Positions 16,607 to 25,129 of a stretch of 64,000 nt of DNA are shown piece by piece. The translations under genes were made by a program, and so were the position numbers. Source of the DNA: Streptomyces sp. NBC_01116 (GTDB lineage: Bacteria; Actinomycetota; Actinomycetes; Streptomycetales; Streptomycetaceae); assembly GCF_041435495.1 (NCBI RefSeq), contig NZ_CP108644.1, positions 4,449,501 to 4,513,500 of the forward strand. Reading direction: 5' to 3'. The notes under the pieces are model-generated. The model made no database searches and was not told the DNA's origin. It was given only the letters and a program-made list of their open reading frames with translations. How positions within the stretch are numbered: the stretch's first letter is position 1; each line of letters starts with the position of its first letter.

Positions 16607-17860
16607 TCACGGTTCCAGCCGGTCCGCGCGCATGCGCAGGTAGCGGGCCTCGGGTTCGCTGAGTGTGCCGTCGGCGGCGGCGCGGTAGGCGGCGCGGGCG
16701 GCGGCCGGCTCCCCGGCCCGCTCCAGGAGATGCCCGCGTACGGCGTCGAGGCGGAAGTGCGGCTCCACCGTCCCGGCCAGGGCGTCGACCGCCGCCAGCC
16801 CCGCCCGGGGCCCGTCCACCATGGCCACGGCGACCGCCCGGCCCAACGCGGCGGCGGGGTCGGGGGTGCGCCGCACGAGGATTTCGTAGAGGGCGAGGAT
16901 CTGCGGCCAGTCGGTGTCCTTTGCGCGCTCCGCCTCGTCGTGGAGGGCGGCGACGGCGGCCTGGAGCTGGTAGTCGCCGGCCGGGCCCTGCGCGAGCGAC
17001 TCCTCGGCCAGCGCGGTGCCTTCCGCGATGGCCGTACGGTCCCAGAGCGCCCGGTCCTGTTCGTCGAGCGGGATCAGCTCGCCGGCAGGCCCGGTGCGCG
17101 CCGGGGTGCGCGCCTCGGTGAGGACCATCAGCGCCAGCAGCCCGGTCACGCGCCCCTCGTGGGGCAGCAGCCGGCGGACGGCGCGGGTCAGCCGGATCGC
17201 CTCGCGCGCCAGGTCCGTGCGGTGCAGGTCCGGGCCGGCGGTGGCGGTGTAGCCCTCGTTGAAGATCAGGTAGAGGACCTGGAGCGCGGCGCCGAGCCGC
17301 TGGTCGAGGTCCTGGGCGTCCGGCCGCCGGAACCGCGTACCGCGCAGCGTCCGCTTGGCCCGGCTGATCCGCTGCGCCATCGTCGCCTCCGGCACGAGAT
17401 GGGCGCGGGCGATCTCCGCCGTGGTGAGACCGCCGACCGCGCGGAGGGTGAGCGCGATCTGGGCGGCGGGCGAGAGCGCGGGGTGGCAGCAGAGGAAGAG
17501 CAGGGTGAGCGTGTCGTCCTCGGAGGGCGCCCGGCCCATGCCGGAGGGGCCTTCCCCGGGCGGCGGGGTGACGAACGCGTCCGCCGGGGTGAGGGCCGCC
17601 GCCGTCTCCTCCCGCCTGCGGCGGGCCTCGTCGCTGCGGAGCCGGTCGGTGAGGCGGCGGGAGGCGACCCGGATCAGCCAGCCGCGCGGATTGTCGGGGA
17701 CCCCGTCCCGCGGCCACTGCTCGGCGGCCGCGATCAGGGCCTCCTGGACGGAGTCCTCGGCCGGGTCGAAGTGCCCGTACCGGCGTACGAGCGCGCCGAG
17801 GACCTGCGGCGCGTGGCGGCGCAGCAGGTCCTCGATGATGACGTCGGCCGTACGATCCAT
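16607..17860 (-). CDS. ECF42-type RNA polymerase sigma factor with C-terminal TPR-like extension
   Basis: A 417-residue sigma factor. Region 2 lies at residues 20-85 (FDPAEDSVQEALIAAAEQWP, GWLIRVASRRLTDRLRSDEA) and region 4 at about 130-185 (LRAVGGLTTAEIARAHLVPE, AQRISRAKRTLRG). The 230-residue C-terminal extension, with VLYLIFNEGYTATAGPDLHR followed by helical repeats, is typical of group ECF42, which lacks an anti-sigma factor. It is 20 bases downstream of a DGPF/YCII gene, the standard ECF42 partner, and probably shares its promoter. It converges with the CIS operon. Confidence 0.92.
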   Translation of the reverse strand: MDRTADVIIEDLLRRHAPQVLGALVRRYGHFDPAEDSVQEALIAAAEQWPRDGVPDNPRGWLIRVASRRLTDRLRSDEARRRREETAAALTPADAFVTPPPGEGPSGMGRAPSEDDTLTLLFLCCHPALSPAAQIALTLRAVGGLTTAEIARAHLVPEATMAQRISRAKRTLRGTRFRRPDAQDLDQRLGAALQVLYLIFNEGYTATAGPDLHRTDLAREAIRLTRAVRRLLPHEGRVTGLLALMVLTEARTPARTGPAGELIPLDEQDRALWDRTAIAEGTALAEESLAQGPAGDYQLQAAVAALHDEAERAKDTDWPQILALYEILVRRTPDPAAALGRAVAVAMVDGPRAGLAAVDALAGTVEPHFRLDAVRGHLLERAGEPAAARAAYRAAADGTLSEPEARYLRMRADRLEP

Positions 17861-17880
17861 CCGCGTCCCCGGGTGTCGCG

Positions 17881-18291
17881 TCAGTCGTCGATCCCGCCGT
17901 CGACGGGCCGGATGAGCACCGGGTAGTCGGGCGCCCCGGCGGGCTGCGGACAGCGTGCCACGCGGGCCGCGATCTCGGTCACCCTCTCCAGGCTCTCGCA
18001 GTCGAGCACCCAGAACCCGGCGAGCAGCTCCTTCGTCTCGCTGTACGGCCCGTCCGAGACCACCGGACGGCCTTCGGAGTCGAGGCTGACGGCCCGGCCC
18101 GAGGCGGGCTCCCGCAGCCCGTAGCCGGTGACCAGCTCGCCCGACTCGGCGAGGTCGTCGTTGATGCTGCCCATGTAGGCGAACATCTCCTGCATGGCCT
18201 CCTTGTCCCAGGCCGGGCTGTCCGCGTTCCCCTTGCCGGTCTGCGCGTCGTAGTCCGCCTGGCTGCCCTGGACCATCACCAGATACTTCAT
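17881..18291 (-). CDS. YCII/DGPF-domain protein, ECF42 partner
   Basis: A 136-residue small protein beginning MKYLVMVQGSQADYDAQTGK with the signature VVSDGPYSETKELLAGFWVLD shortened here to its core DGPYSETKE (residues about 80-88; Tyr in place of the usual Phe). The AGGAGG just upstream fixes the ATG. Such proteins are nearly always encoded beside ECF42 sigma factors, and some are ECF42 targets. Biochemical function is unknown. Confidence 0.92.
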   Translation of the reverse strand: MKYLVMVQGSQADYDAQTGKGNADSPAWDKEAMQEMFAYMGSINDDLAESGELVTGYGLREPASGRAVSLDSEGRPVVSDGPYSETKELLAGFWVLDCESLERVTEIAARVARCPQPAGAPDYPVLIRPVDGGIDD

Positions 18292-18360
18292 GACCGTCGC
18301 CTCCTGTTCGCTCGTTCGGTCGCTTGCTCGGTGCTGCTTCTTCCTCTTACACAGGGGACG

Positions 18361-18386
18361 TCGGGGCCGGTGCGGGGTTCTCGACA
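18361..18386 (-). promoter_or_regulatory. Putative ECF42-dependent promoter
   Basis: Reading leftward, TGTCGA (18386-18381), a 17-base spacer, then CGAC (18363-18360) lies about 70 bases before the DGPF start. As I recall it, the ECF42 consensus in Streptomyces is TGTCGA at -35 with CGA/TC at -10. The match suggests autoregulation of the DGPF-sigma operon. Confidence 0.65.
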
Positions 18387-18475
18387 CCACGCGCGGAGTT
18401 TCTTCGGATTCACCCGCTGGAGGGGGCGGAACACGAGGTTCAGTAGAGTTCGGCAGCGTTGCCCCGCGCCATTTG

Positions 18476-18520
18476 CCGCCCTTCCTCCTCCCGCCCTTCC
18501 TCCTCCCGCCCTTCCTCCTG
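18476..18520. repeat. 15-bp tandem repeat, three units
   Basis: CCGCCCTTCCTCCTC is repeated three times (last base of copy 3 is G). It is a strand-asymmetric pyrimidine tract between the DGPF promoter and cobL. The remaining 278-base gap has no B12-box-like element that I can see. Confidence 0.85.
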
Positions 18521-18569
18521 CTGGCCCTCCCCCTGACTCCTCCCTGCCGCGCCGAACGAGGTCCCGACC

Positions 18570-19853
18570 GTGCCTGCCGCCCCCGTCTCCGCCCCTGCCG
18601 CTCTCCCGCACCCCGTCTCCGTCGTGGGGATCGGGGCGGACGGCTGGCCCGGCCTGTCCGGTACGGCACGCGAGGTGCTGTGCGCAGCGGAGGTGCTGAT
18701 CGGCGGGGCGCGCCAGCTGGACCTGCTCCCGCCGGAGTGCGCCGGCGCCCGGGTGAGCTGGCCGTCCCCGCTGAGGCCCGCCGTCCCCCGGCTGCTGGCC
18801 GAGCACCGGGAGCGCCGGATCGCGGTGCTGGCGAGCGGGGACCCGATGTTCTACGGGATCGGGCGGGCGCTGGCGGAGGAGCTGGGCCCGGAGGGGCTGC
18901 ACGTGCTGCCGCACCCGTCGTCCGTCTCGTACGCCTGTGCGCGCCTCGGCTGGCCGCTGGAGGACACGGAGGTCGTGACGCTGGTGGGCCGCCCGGCGGC
19001 GCGCCTGGCGGCGTCGCTGCACGAGGGGCGGCGCCTGCTGGTGCTGAGCGCGGACGCGAGCACTCCGGCGACGGTCGCCGCCCTGCTCACGGCGCACGGC
19101 TTCGGTCCGAGCGGACTGCGGGCGCTGGAACAACTGGGCGCCGAGGACGAGGGTTGCGTGGACGGCGTCGCGGAGACGTGGGAGCACCCCCCGGGAGACC
19201 GTCTGAACGTCGTCGCGATCGACTGCCGGGCGTCGGCGGAAGCGCTGCGGCTGGGCACGGTACCGGGCCTCCCGGACGAGGCGTACGAACACGACGGCCA
19301 GCTCACCAAGCGCCACATCCGGGCCGCCACGCTGGGAGCGCTGGCGCCCGCGCCCGGAGAGCTGCTCTGGGACGTGGGCGGCGGCTCCGGCTCGATCGCG
19401 ATCGAGTGGCTGCGGGCACACCCGTCCTGCCGGGCGGTGAGCGTGGAGCGGGATCCGGTGCGGGCCGAGCGGATCACCCGTAACGCGGAACGCCTGGGAG
19501 TCCCCGCCCTGGAGGTCGTCACCGGCCCGGCCCCGGCAGCGCTGGCCGGACTGGAGGCGCCGGACGCGGTGTTCATCGGCGGCGGCCTGACCGCGCCGGG
19601 CCTGCTCGACGCGTGCTGGGAGGCGTTGCGGCCGGGGGGCCGGCTGGTCGCGAACACGGTGACGCTGGAGTCGGAGGCGCTGCTGGCCGAGCGGCACAAG
19701 GCGCACGGCGGCGAGCTGGTGCGCCTGGCGGTGTCCCACGCCGTCCCGGTCGGCGGCTTCACCGGCTGGCGCCAGGCCATGCCCGTGACGCAGTGGTCGG
19801 CAGTCAAGTCCTCGGGTTCCGGGGCACGTTCGCACAAGGGAGATCGATCATGA
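18570..19853 (+). CDS. cobL: Bifunctional precorrin-6Y C5,15-methyltransferase (decarboxylating), CobL/CbiET
   Basis: A 427-residue fusion. Residues 15-215 are the CbiE-like tetrapyrrole methylase (VSVVGIGADGWPGL, VLASGDPMFYGIGRALAEEL). Residues 225-405 are the CbiT half with a SAM site LLWDVGGGSGSIAIEWLRA near 265. Together they methylate C5 and C15 and decarboxylate the ring in cobalamin (corrin) synthesis. GTG start at 18570. The stop overlaps the cobM ATG by four bases, so the two enzymes are co-translated. Confidence 0.95.
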   Translation: MPAAPVSAPAALPHPVSVVGIGADGWPGLSGTAREVLCAAEVLIGGARQLDLLPPECAGARVSWPSPLRPAVPRLLAEHRERRIAVLASGDPMFYGIGRALAEELGPEGLHVLPHPSSVSYACARLGWPLEDTEVVTLVGRPAARLAASLHEGRRLLVLSADASTPATVAALLTAHGFGPSGLRALEQLGAEDEGCVDGVAETWEHPPGDRLNVVAIDCRASAEALRLGTVPGLPDEAYEHDGQLTKRHIRAATLGALAPAPGELLWDVGGGSGSIAIEWLRAHPSCRAVSVERDPVRAERITRNAERLGVPALEVVTGPAPAALAGLEAPDAVFIGGGLTAPGLLDACWEALRPGGRLVANTVTLESEALLAERHKAHGGELVRLAVSHAVPVGGFTGWRQAMPVTQWSAVKSSGSGARSHKGDRS

Positions 19854-20599
19854 CGGTGTACTTCATCGGCGCGGGCCCCGGCGCGGCCGACCTGATCACG
19901 GTGCGCGGCGCCCGGATCCTCGCCGCCAGCCCGGTCTGCCTGTACGCGGGCAGCCTGGTCCCGGTGGAGCTGCTGGCCGAGTGCCCGGAGGACGCCCGCC
20001 TGATCGACACGGCGAATCTGGACATCGAGCAGATCACCGCCGAGCTGGTGCGGGCCCACGCGGACGGCCACGACGTGGCGCGGCTGCACTCGGGCGACCC
20101 GTCGGTGTTCAGCGCGGTGAACGAACAGATGAAGCGCCTGGACGAGGCGGGCGTCCCGTACGAAGTGGTCCCCGGCGTGCCCGCGTTCGCGGCGGCGGCA
20201 GCGGCGTTGAAGCGCGAGCTGACTGTCCCGACGGTCGGCCAGACGGTCATCCTGACCCGTGTCGCGCAGCGCGCCACGGCGATGCCGGAGGGCGAGGACC
20301 TGGCGACCCTGGGCCGCAGCGGCGCCCTGATCGTCCTGCACCTGGCGGCGCGGTACGTGGACCGGGTGGTCGACGAACTGCTTCCGCACTACGGGGCGGA
20401 CTGCCCGACGGCGGTGGTGGCGATGGCGTCCCGCCCGGACGAGATCATCCTGCGGGGCCCGCTGGACTCGATCGCCGAACAGGTGAAGGCGGCGGGAGTG
20501 ATCCGGACGGCGGTCATCATGGTGGGCCGGACGCTGGGCGCGGAACAGTTCCGGGACAGCCATCTGTATGCGGTGGGGCGGGACCGGGGGGAGTGCTGA
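19850..20599 (+). CDS. cobM: Precorrin-4 C11-methyltransferase
   Basis: A 249-residue tetrapyrrole methylase: MTVYFIGAGPGAADLITVRG at the start, ARLHSGDPSVFSAVNEQM near residue 80, VVPGVPAFAAAAAAL and a MASRPDEIILRGPL segment near 195. CobM methylates C11 of precorrin-4, upstream of CobL in the pathway. ATG overlaps cobL stop; AAGGGAGA precedes it. No other cobalamin genes follow, so the pathway is dispersed in this genome. Confidence 0.95.
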   Translation: MTVYFIGAGPGAADLITVRGARILAASPVCLYAGSLVPVELLAECPEDARLIDTANLDIEQITAELVRAHADGHDVARLHSGDPSVFSAVNEQMKRLDEAGVPYEVVPGVPAFAAAAAALKRELTVPTVGQTVILTRVAQRATAMPEGEDLATLGRSGALIVLHLAARYVDRVVDELLPHYGADCPTAVVAMASRPDEIILRGPLDSIAEQVKAAGVIRTAVIMVGRTLGAEQFRDSHLYAVGRDRGEC

Positions 20600-20655
20600 G
20601 GGGCGTGCGGAGCGCGGGCGACGAGGCGGGGCGGCCCTCGTCCGACGCGGACGGC

Positions 20656-20883
20656 ATGAGCGCGGGGACGCACCGGAGGATGAGCCGTGAGGAGGCGCTG
20701 TCTCTCGTGCGGCGTCTGCTGGACGGTGCCGAGGAGGCGGAGGGGGACGAGATCCTCGACGCCCTGGAACGCGGGCTCGCATGCCCGCACGTCAGCGACT
20801 ACATCTACTGGAGTCCGGACCCGGACCCCGACCCCGAGCAGATCGTCGACCGAGCACTGGCCTACCGACCGATAGCGCTCTGA
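20656..20883 (+). CDS. Colicin E9-immunity-like small protein (e9imm type)
   Basis: A 75-residue acidic protein. The pattern MSREEALSLVRRLLDG, then ALERGLACPHVSDYIYWSP with a following D/P-rich loop and EQIVDRALAYR, aligns by eye with the colicin/pyocin DNase-immunity family, where HP.GSDLIYYP and the following IV mark the nuclease-binding helices. The start is uncertain: ATG 20656, ATG 20680 or GTG 20605 are all in frame and none has an ideal ribosome site. No HNH nuclease is encoded nearby, so if it is an immunity protein it is an orphan. Confidence 0.65.
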   Translation: MSAGTHRRMSREEALSLVRRLLDGAEEAEGDEILDALERGLACPHVSDYIYWSPDPDPDPEQIVDRALAYRPIAL

Positions 20884-20992
20884 CCCGATCATGACCCGAT
20901 CAGCTGCGCGGGGTCTCGCTCCTCCCGTCGTACGGGCGAGCGCGTGGGAGACGCCTGCGAGAGGGCGTTGCGCGGCTCCCTGATGTCCGATC

Positions 20993-21388
20993 TCAGGAGA
21001 CAGCCTCGGAGGACAACACCGCCTCGATGAAGTCAGTCGGCGGAAGGTAGCCGTGGGCTTCGACATAGTGGGCGATGAGTTCGGGGGCCGCGTACGCGAC
21101 ACCACTTCCCATCACGCGTATTTCAGCGCTTCCTCCGGGGCTGTCCGGGCGCCGGGAGAACAGCCGCGAGGCGCACCAGGGGCAGAAGTGGAAGCCACGT
21201 GTCGGCTCCGCCCGGTGTGTGCGGGTCATGCGCTTCAGCGCCTCCGCCAGACTCGGTGGCGGAGCGCCCCGCGCGTACCTCTTGCCGCGTCGGAGCCAGC
21301 CCACGTTCAGCACCGGGACGCCCCGCCAGAAGCCTGAGGCTTCGGGGCCCCGGTACGTGTACGGAGTCAGATCTGCGTAGTACGTCAT
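20993..21388 (-). CDS. Conserved hypothetical protein, DUF7919-like
   Basis: A 131-residue protein starting MTYYADLTPYTYRGPEAS, with VPVLNVGWLRRGKRYARG, a FCPWC pair and a C-terminal block VAYAAPELIAHYVEAHGYLP. This layout (short aromatic N-terminus, Cys pair, YAAP..LI.HYV ending) is a recurrent small family in Streptomyces that I recall as DUF7919; the name is from memory and the function unknown. No good Shine-Dalgarno is visible before the ATG. Confidence 0.7.
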   Translation of the reverse strand: MTYYADLTPYTYRGPEASGFWRGVPVLNVGWLRRGKRYARGAPPPSLAEALKRMTRTHRAEPTRGFHFCPWCASRLFSRRPDSPGGSAEIRVMGSGVAYAAPELIAHYVEAHGYLPPTDFIEAVLSSEAVS

Positions 21389-21469
21389 GGCGGGCTTTCT
21401 ACCAGGTGAGGCACGTGCCCATGCGTGCCAGGAGTACCGAACGAGCACCGGATGAGCGCCGGCGGTGGG

Positions 21470-21988
21470 TCAGGGTGGCCGGTGGTGCTCGGCTCCGCGG
21501 ATGGTCGTCACGGAGTAGAACGGGTCGGTCGGCGGTACCAGTGCTCCGGTGGCGATTTCTGCCAGGTGTGCCGGAGCGTCGCCGCGTCGCAGGGCCGTCA
21601 CGTACTCGATGGTCTGGGCGTGGGAGAGCGCCGGCACTCTGCCGCGCAGGATGTGCATGGCGTGAACCCGCCCCCGCGCGTCTGCCACCGCCCTTACCTC
21701 ATCGTGCAGTTCGTCCACCGCGGTGCGCGTGACCTGCCCGCGTATGCGCGATCGGTAGTCCGTCTCCCATGCGTCGGTCACCGCGGAGACGACACCGATC
21801 CAGTGCAGGCTTCCGTCGACGCGGTCGACGAGGTACGGCCCGTTCCCGGCCAGCAGGAGGTTCGGATCCCGGGTGCGCAGATACTCCCGCTGGGCCGAGC
21901 ACCGTATCGCCGACCTCGGGGGCGACGCCGATGACTGGCAGGCGCAGGAGCAGCTCGGCGGGTGGAGGGGGCGGTTGGCCGCTGCCAC
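21470..21988 (-). pseudogene. YrhB/Imm35-like protein, probably 5'-truncated
   Basis: From about 21900 leftward the frame is convincing: REYLRTRDPNLLLAGNGPYL, VDRVDGSLHWIGVVSAVTD and ALSHAQTIEYVTALRRGDAP resemble YrhB-domain proteins, related to immunity family Imm35. Upstream of that point the same frame reads an unlikely Cys/Ser/Pro string (PSCSCACQSSASPPRSA). The roughly 50 N-terminal residues expected for the family are absent. The opposite strand at 21888-22088 reads plausibly as coding (DLGGDADDWQAQEQLGGW), suggesting that a rearrangement joined two partial genes. An intact shorter gene with a different start is possible. Confidence 0.5.
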
Positions 21989-22139
21989 CGCCGCTGCCGC
22001 CGCCCGGCAGGCGGAGGGGCCGAAAGCGGACGCGGACGTGCCCGTGCCCGGCGGCGAACACGTCGCTGCCGGGCACGGGCACGGATAACGGGCGAGGGCG
22101 GCGGGGGACCGGCTCAGCCCCGGGTAAGGGCCGCGCCCG

Positions 22140-23603
22140 TCAGCCCTTGATCTCGATCTCGCCGTTCTTCGAGGTCGCGGAGCCCGTCTCCTGAGCGTCC
22201 GCGGCGGCGGGAGCGGGCACCGTGCTACCGCTGCCCACGCGGCCCTTCAGGTTCTGGAGGAGGGACGCCATGTCCACGCCCGTCGTCGAGGTGAGCAGTT
22301 CCATGCCCTGCGCGACGTTGTCGGTGACCGTGCGGGCCAGCTGGCTCGCGCCGTCCGTGGAGATGACCGTCATCTTGTCGATGGCGCTCAGCGGCTCGGA
22401 GGCCTTCGCCACGACGCTCGGGAGGACCTCGACCAGCATCTGGAGGACGGCCGCGTCGCCGTACCGCGCGAACGCGTCGGCCTTCTTCTGCATGGCCTCC
22501 GCCTCGGCCGCACCCCTGGCGGCGATCGCCGCGGCGTCCGCCTCACCCTCGATGCGGACCGCGTCGGCCAGCGCCGAACGGTGCAGCTTCTCGCCCTGAC
22601 CGGTCAGGCGCGAGCGCTCCGCGTCCGCCTCGGCCTCCTTGACCTGGGCGATGCGGCGGGCCTCCGCCTCCTGCTCGGCCTGGTAGCGGGCGGCGTCGGC
22701 GGGCTTACGGACCTTCGTGTCCAGCTCGCGGTCGGTCAGTGCGGCCTGGCGCTCGGCGACCTTCTCCTGCTCCTGGAGCACTTCCTGCTGGCGTGCGGCC
22801 TCGGCGAGCGGACCGGCGGCGTTGGCCTTGGCGGCGGCGGCTTCCGTCTCGGCCTTGATCTCGGCCTGCTTCAGGTAGTACGTGCGCTCGGCGATGGCGA
22901 TCTCCTCGGCCGCCTTCAGCCGGGCCTGCTCCGAGGCCCGCTTCGCGATGGCCTCGGCGATGTCCGCCTCCTGCTTGGCGCGGGCGGCCTCCGGGCGGCC
23001 GAGGTCCTCCAGGTAGGAGCCCTCGGTGGTGATGTCCTGGATCTGGAAGGCGTCCAGGATCAGGCCCTGGCCGGAGAGGCTGGCCTCGGCCTCCTCCGCG
23101 ACCTGCCCGGCGAACGCGGCCCGGTCCCGGATGATGTCCTCGACCGACATCCGGCCGACGATCGCGCGGAGCGCTCCGGAGAGCACTTCCTGGGTGAAGC
23201 CGACGATGCCGTCCTGCTGCTGGAGGAAGCGCTGGGCCGCGGCGCGGATCGCGTCCTCGCTGCCGCCGACCTTGACGATCGCGACGCCTTCGAGGTTCGA
23301 CTTGACGCCGCGCAGCGTCACCGCGCCGCGCACGGCGATCGGGATGTGCCGGCTGGACAGGTCGAGGGTGAACTTCTGCTGGACGAACGGCACGACGAAG
23401 ACGCCGCCGCCCACGACGACCTTCTGGCCGCTGTTGTCGATGCTGGTGAGGCCGGTGACCGGATCCGTCGACTTCTTGCCCCGGCGGCCGGTGATGATGA
23501 ACGCCTCGCTGGGCCCGGCGACCTTGTAGCGCGTGATGACGACGAGGCCGAGCAGAACGAGGAGTACGACGATGCCGATGACGGCGATGACTACTGGACT
23601 CAT
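22140..23603 (-). CDS. Flotillin-family SPFH protein
   Basis: A 487-residue protein: TM helix at residues 3-24 (VVIAVIGIVVLLVLLGLVVI), an SPFH/PHB domain at about 30-215 (AFIITGRRGKKS, VGGGVFVVPFVQQKFTLDLS) and a long Ala/Glu-rich coiled coil at 210-385 with repeated EA/AE units. The C-terminal tail is short and polar. Flotillins scaffold membrane microdomains. The NfeD-like gene 180 bases upstream on the same strand is the usual partner. Confidence 0.93.
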   Translation of the reverse strand: MSPVVIAVIGIVVLLVLLGLVVITRYKVAGPSEAFIITGRRGKKSTDPVTGLTSIDNSGQKVVVGGGVFVVPFVQQKFTLDLSSRHIPIAVRGAVTLRGVKSNLEGVAIVKVGGSEDAIRAAAQRFLQQQDGIVGFTQEVLSGALRAIVGRMSVEDIIRDRAAFAGQVAEEAEASLSGQGLILDAFQIQDITTEGSYLEDLGRPEAARAKQEADIAEAIAKRASEQARLKAAEEIAIAERTYYLKQAEIKAETEAAAAKANAAGPLAEAARQQEVLQEQEKVAERQAALTDRELDTKVRKPADAARYQAEQEAEARRIAQVKEAEADAERSRLTGQGEKLHRSALADAVRIEGEADAAAIAARGAAEAEAMQKKADAFARYGDAAVLQMLVEVLPSVVAKASEPLSAIDKMTVISTDGASQLARTVTDNVAQGMELLTSTTGVDMASLLQNLKGRVGSGSTVPAPAAADAQETGSATSKNGEIEIKG

Positions 23604-23784
23604 GTGATGTGTCCCCCCTGCCTCCCGTGGGGGACGGCAGATTGTTGTGGAGCTGGGCGGTGCGGTGGAATCGGTGGAATCGGTAGGTGCGTGAGGTGCG
23701 TGAGGTGCGTGAGGCGTGTCGTGCGGTGCGTGCAGGGCGGGTGCGTGGCCGCGGATACGGAGATGAGGCGCGGTGGCCGCGTGG

Positions 23785-24294
23785 TCAGCGCTCCACCGGG
23801 CGGACCGCGACCGACGTGGTCGACAGCGCCTCTTCCACCCAGATCTCGGTCCCGCGCGCGACGGGAGCCGCCGACTTGGCCGCGTACTTCACGGGCTGGC
23901 CGCCCAGTCGCAGCAGCACCTCGCCGTAACCCTCGGCCGGGATGGCCGTCACGACGGACCCCGAGCTGCCGATCAGGTCGGAGCCGCGCGGGGTGGCGTG
24001 CGTCTGGTCGCGCATCAGGGCCTGGCTGAGTTTCCAGGTGAGCCAGGCCGCCGCCAGGCCTGCGGCGACGCCGACCGCGGTGGCCAGAAACGTTCCGGCA
24101 CCCGTCGAGCCGAGCACGATCGCTCCGCCGAAGCCGAGCATCGAGATGAACCCGGCGATCACCGGAAGCGAGAGCAGTCCGTCGAAGAGGCCGTCGAGAA
24201 CACCGTCGAAGAGCCCTTCGAGGATCCCGCCGAAGATCAGGGAGAGCGCGAGCAGCACGATCCCCGCAATGCCGAGACCGAGAAAGATGGTCAC
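23785..24294 (-). CDS. NfeD-like membrane protein with OB-fold
   Basis: A 169-residue protein with two or three N-terminal TM segments (residues 3-25, 45-60, 65-90) and a C-terminal beta-barrel-like domain (SDLIGSSGSVVTAIPAEGYG, then PVARGTEIWVEEALSTTSVA), the NfeD/YqiJ OB-fold pattern. GTG start at 24294 with GGGGAG upstream. NfeD-type proteins accompany flotillins and probably help organise lipid domains. A short internal repetition GLFDGVLDGLFDG lies between the first two TM segments. The 180 bases to the flotillin gene contain small direct repeats (GTGCGTGAG three times) and no gene. Confidence 0.85.
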   Translation of the reverse strand: MTIFLGLGIAGIVLLALSLIFGGILEGLFDGVLDGLFDGLLSLPVIAGFISMLGFGGAIVLGSTGAGTFLATAVGVAAGLAAAWLTWKLSQALMRDQTHATPRGSDLIGSSGSVVTAIPAEGYGEVLLRLGGQPVKYAAKSAAPVARGTEIWVEEALSTTSVAVRPVER

Positions 24295-24416
24295 GCGATC
24301 ACTCCCCTGGTGTCCCCGTTGCCCCTGCTATTGACTTCCCCCGGGCATTTTCCGTCGATCTGACTGGATGATTCCATACAGCACCTACTTCGGTCACTGC
24401 CGGATCCCGGCAATCT

Positions 24417-24902
24417 TTATGCGTCTTTGATGCCGGACAGGCGGTCCGTGAGCGTGGCGAGCGACTGGAACGTCGCACCGAGCAGGGCCACGTGCTTCCA
24501 GCGCAGGACTCCGTCCGGGCCGATGAGGAAGACCGCCCGCCGCACCCCGATGCCCGGGGCGGAGACTCCGTACGCCCTGGCGGTCTCCCGGCCCTCGTCG
24601 GCCAGCAGCGGCATGCGCAGCCCGAAGGAGCGGGCGAACGACTCGTGGCTGTCCACACCCTGTGGACTGACTCCCCAGACGTCGGCGTCGAGGCCCTCGA
24701 AGGCCTCCATGCCCGAGGAGTACGAGCACAACTGCTTCGTGCAGACGGCGGTGTTGTCGCCGGGATAGAACGCCAGCACCACGGACCGGCCGCGTGCGGA
24801 CGACAGCCGGTAGTCGGCTCGCTCGAAGGCGTCGCCCGACAGGGCTCCGCCGGGGAGGGTGAAGTCCGGTGCGGTGCTGCCGAGTTGAGGGCCTGATGCC
24901 AT
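24417..24902 (-). CDS. Peroxiredoxin (AhpC/TSA, Bcp-like)
   Basis: A 161-residue thiol peroxidase. The active-site segment VLAFYPGDNTAVCTKQLCSY (residues 42-61) carries the peroxidatic Cys at about 54 and a second Cys five residues later, a Bcp/1-Cys-2-Cys-like arrangement. GVSPQGVDSHESFARSFGL and IGPDGVLRWKHVALLG complete the fold. It reduces peroxides in the cytosol, with electrons from thioredoxin or mycothiol systems. Single gene, divergent from the hydrolase. Confidence 0.93.
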   Translation of the reverse strand: MASGPQLGSTAPDFTLPGGALSGDAFERADYRLSSARGRSVVLAFYPGDNTAVCTKQLCSYSSGMEAFEGLDADVWGVSPQGVDSHESFARSFGLRMPLLADEGRETARAYGVSAPGIGVRRAVFLIGPDGVLRWKHVALLGATFQSLATLTDRLSGIKDA

Positions 24903-25129
24903 GGGAGGCTCCTTCGCTTTCGTCTACGGGGATGGTGCCGAGGGCACCGATGGTTCCGCGATCGTGACCGTACAGTGGAGGGCACCGGGCTCCCGGCCGG
25001 GCCGCAGGCCCGTCGGCCCGTCGATGACGGTCCTCCGATCCGTTGACCCCGCGCGCCCATCCGGAGCGGCCTCGGCGCCGAATACCGGGGGAGGGGCAGC
25101 GCGCCCCGCACCCGCACCTGGAGGTACGT

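Noticed and set aside
18292..18569. Possible cobalamin riboswitch before cobL
   Set aside because: No B12-box-like sequence or conserved stem pattern was found; the gap holds an ECF42 promoter and a pyrimidine repeat instead.
21873..22088. Rightward frame with DLGGDADDWQAQEQLGGW
   Set aside because: Third-position composition is gene-like, but it has no recognised family and the 3' half is low complexity. I mention it only as a possible remnant at the YrhB breakpoint.
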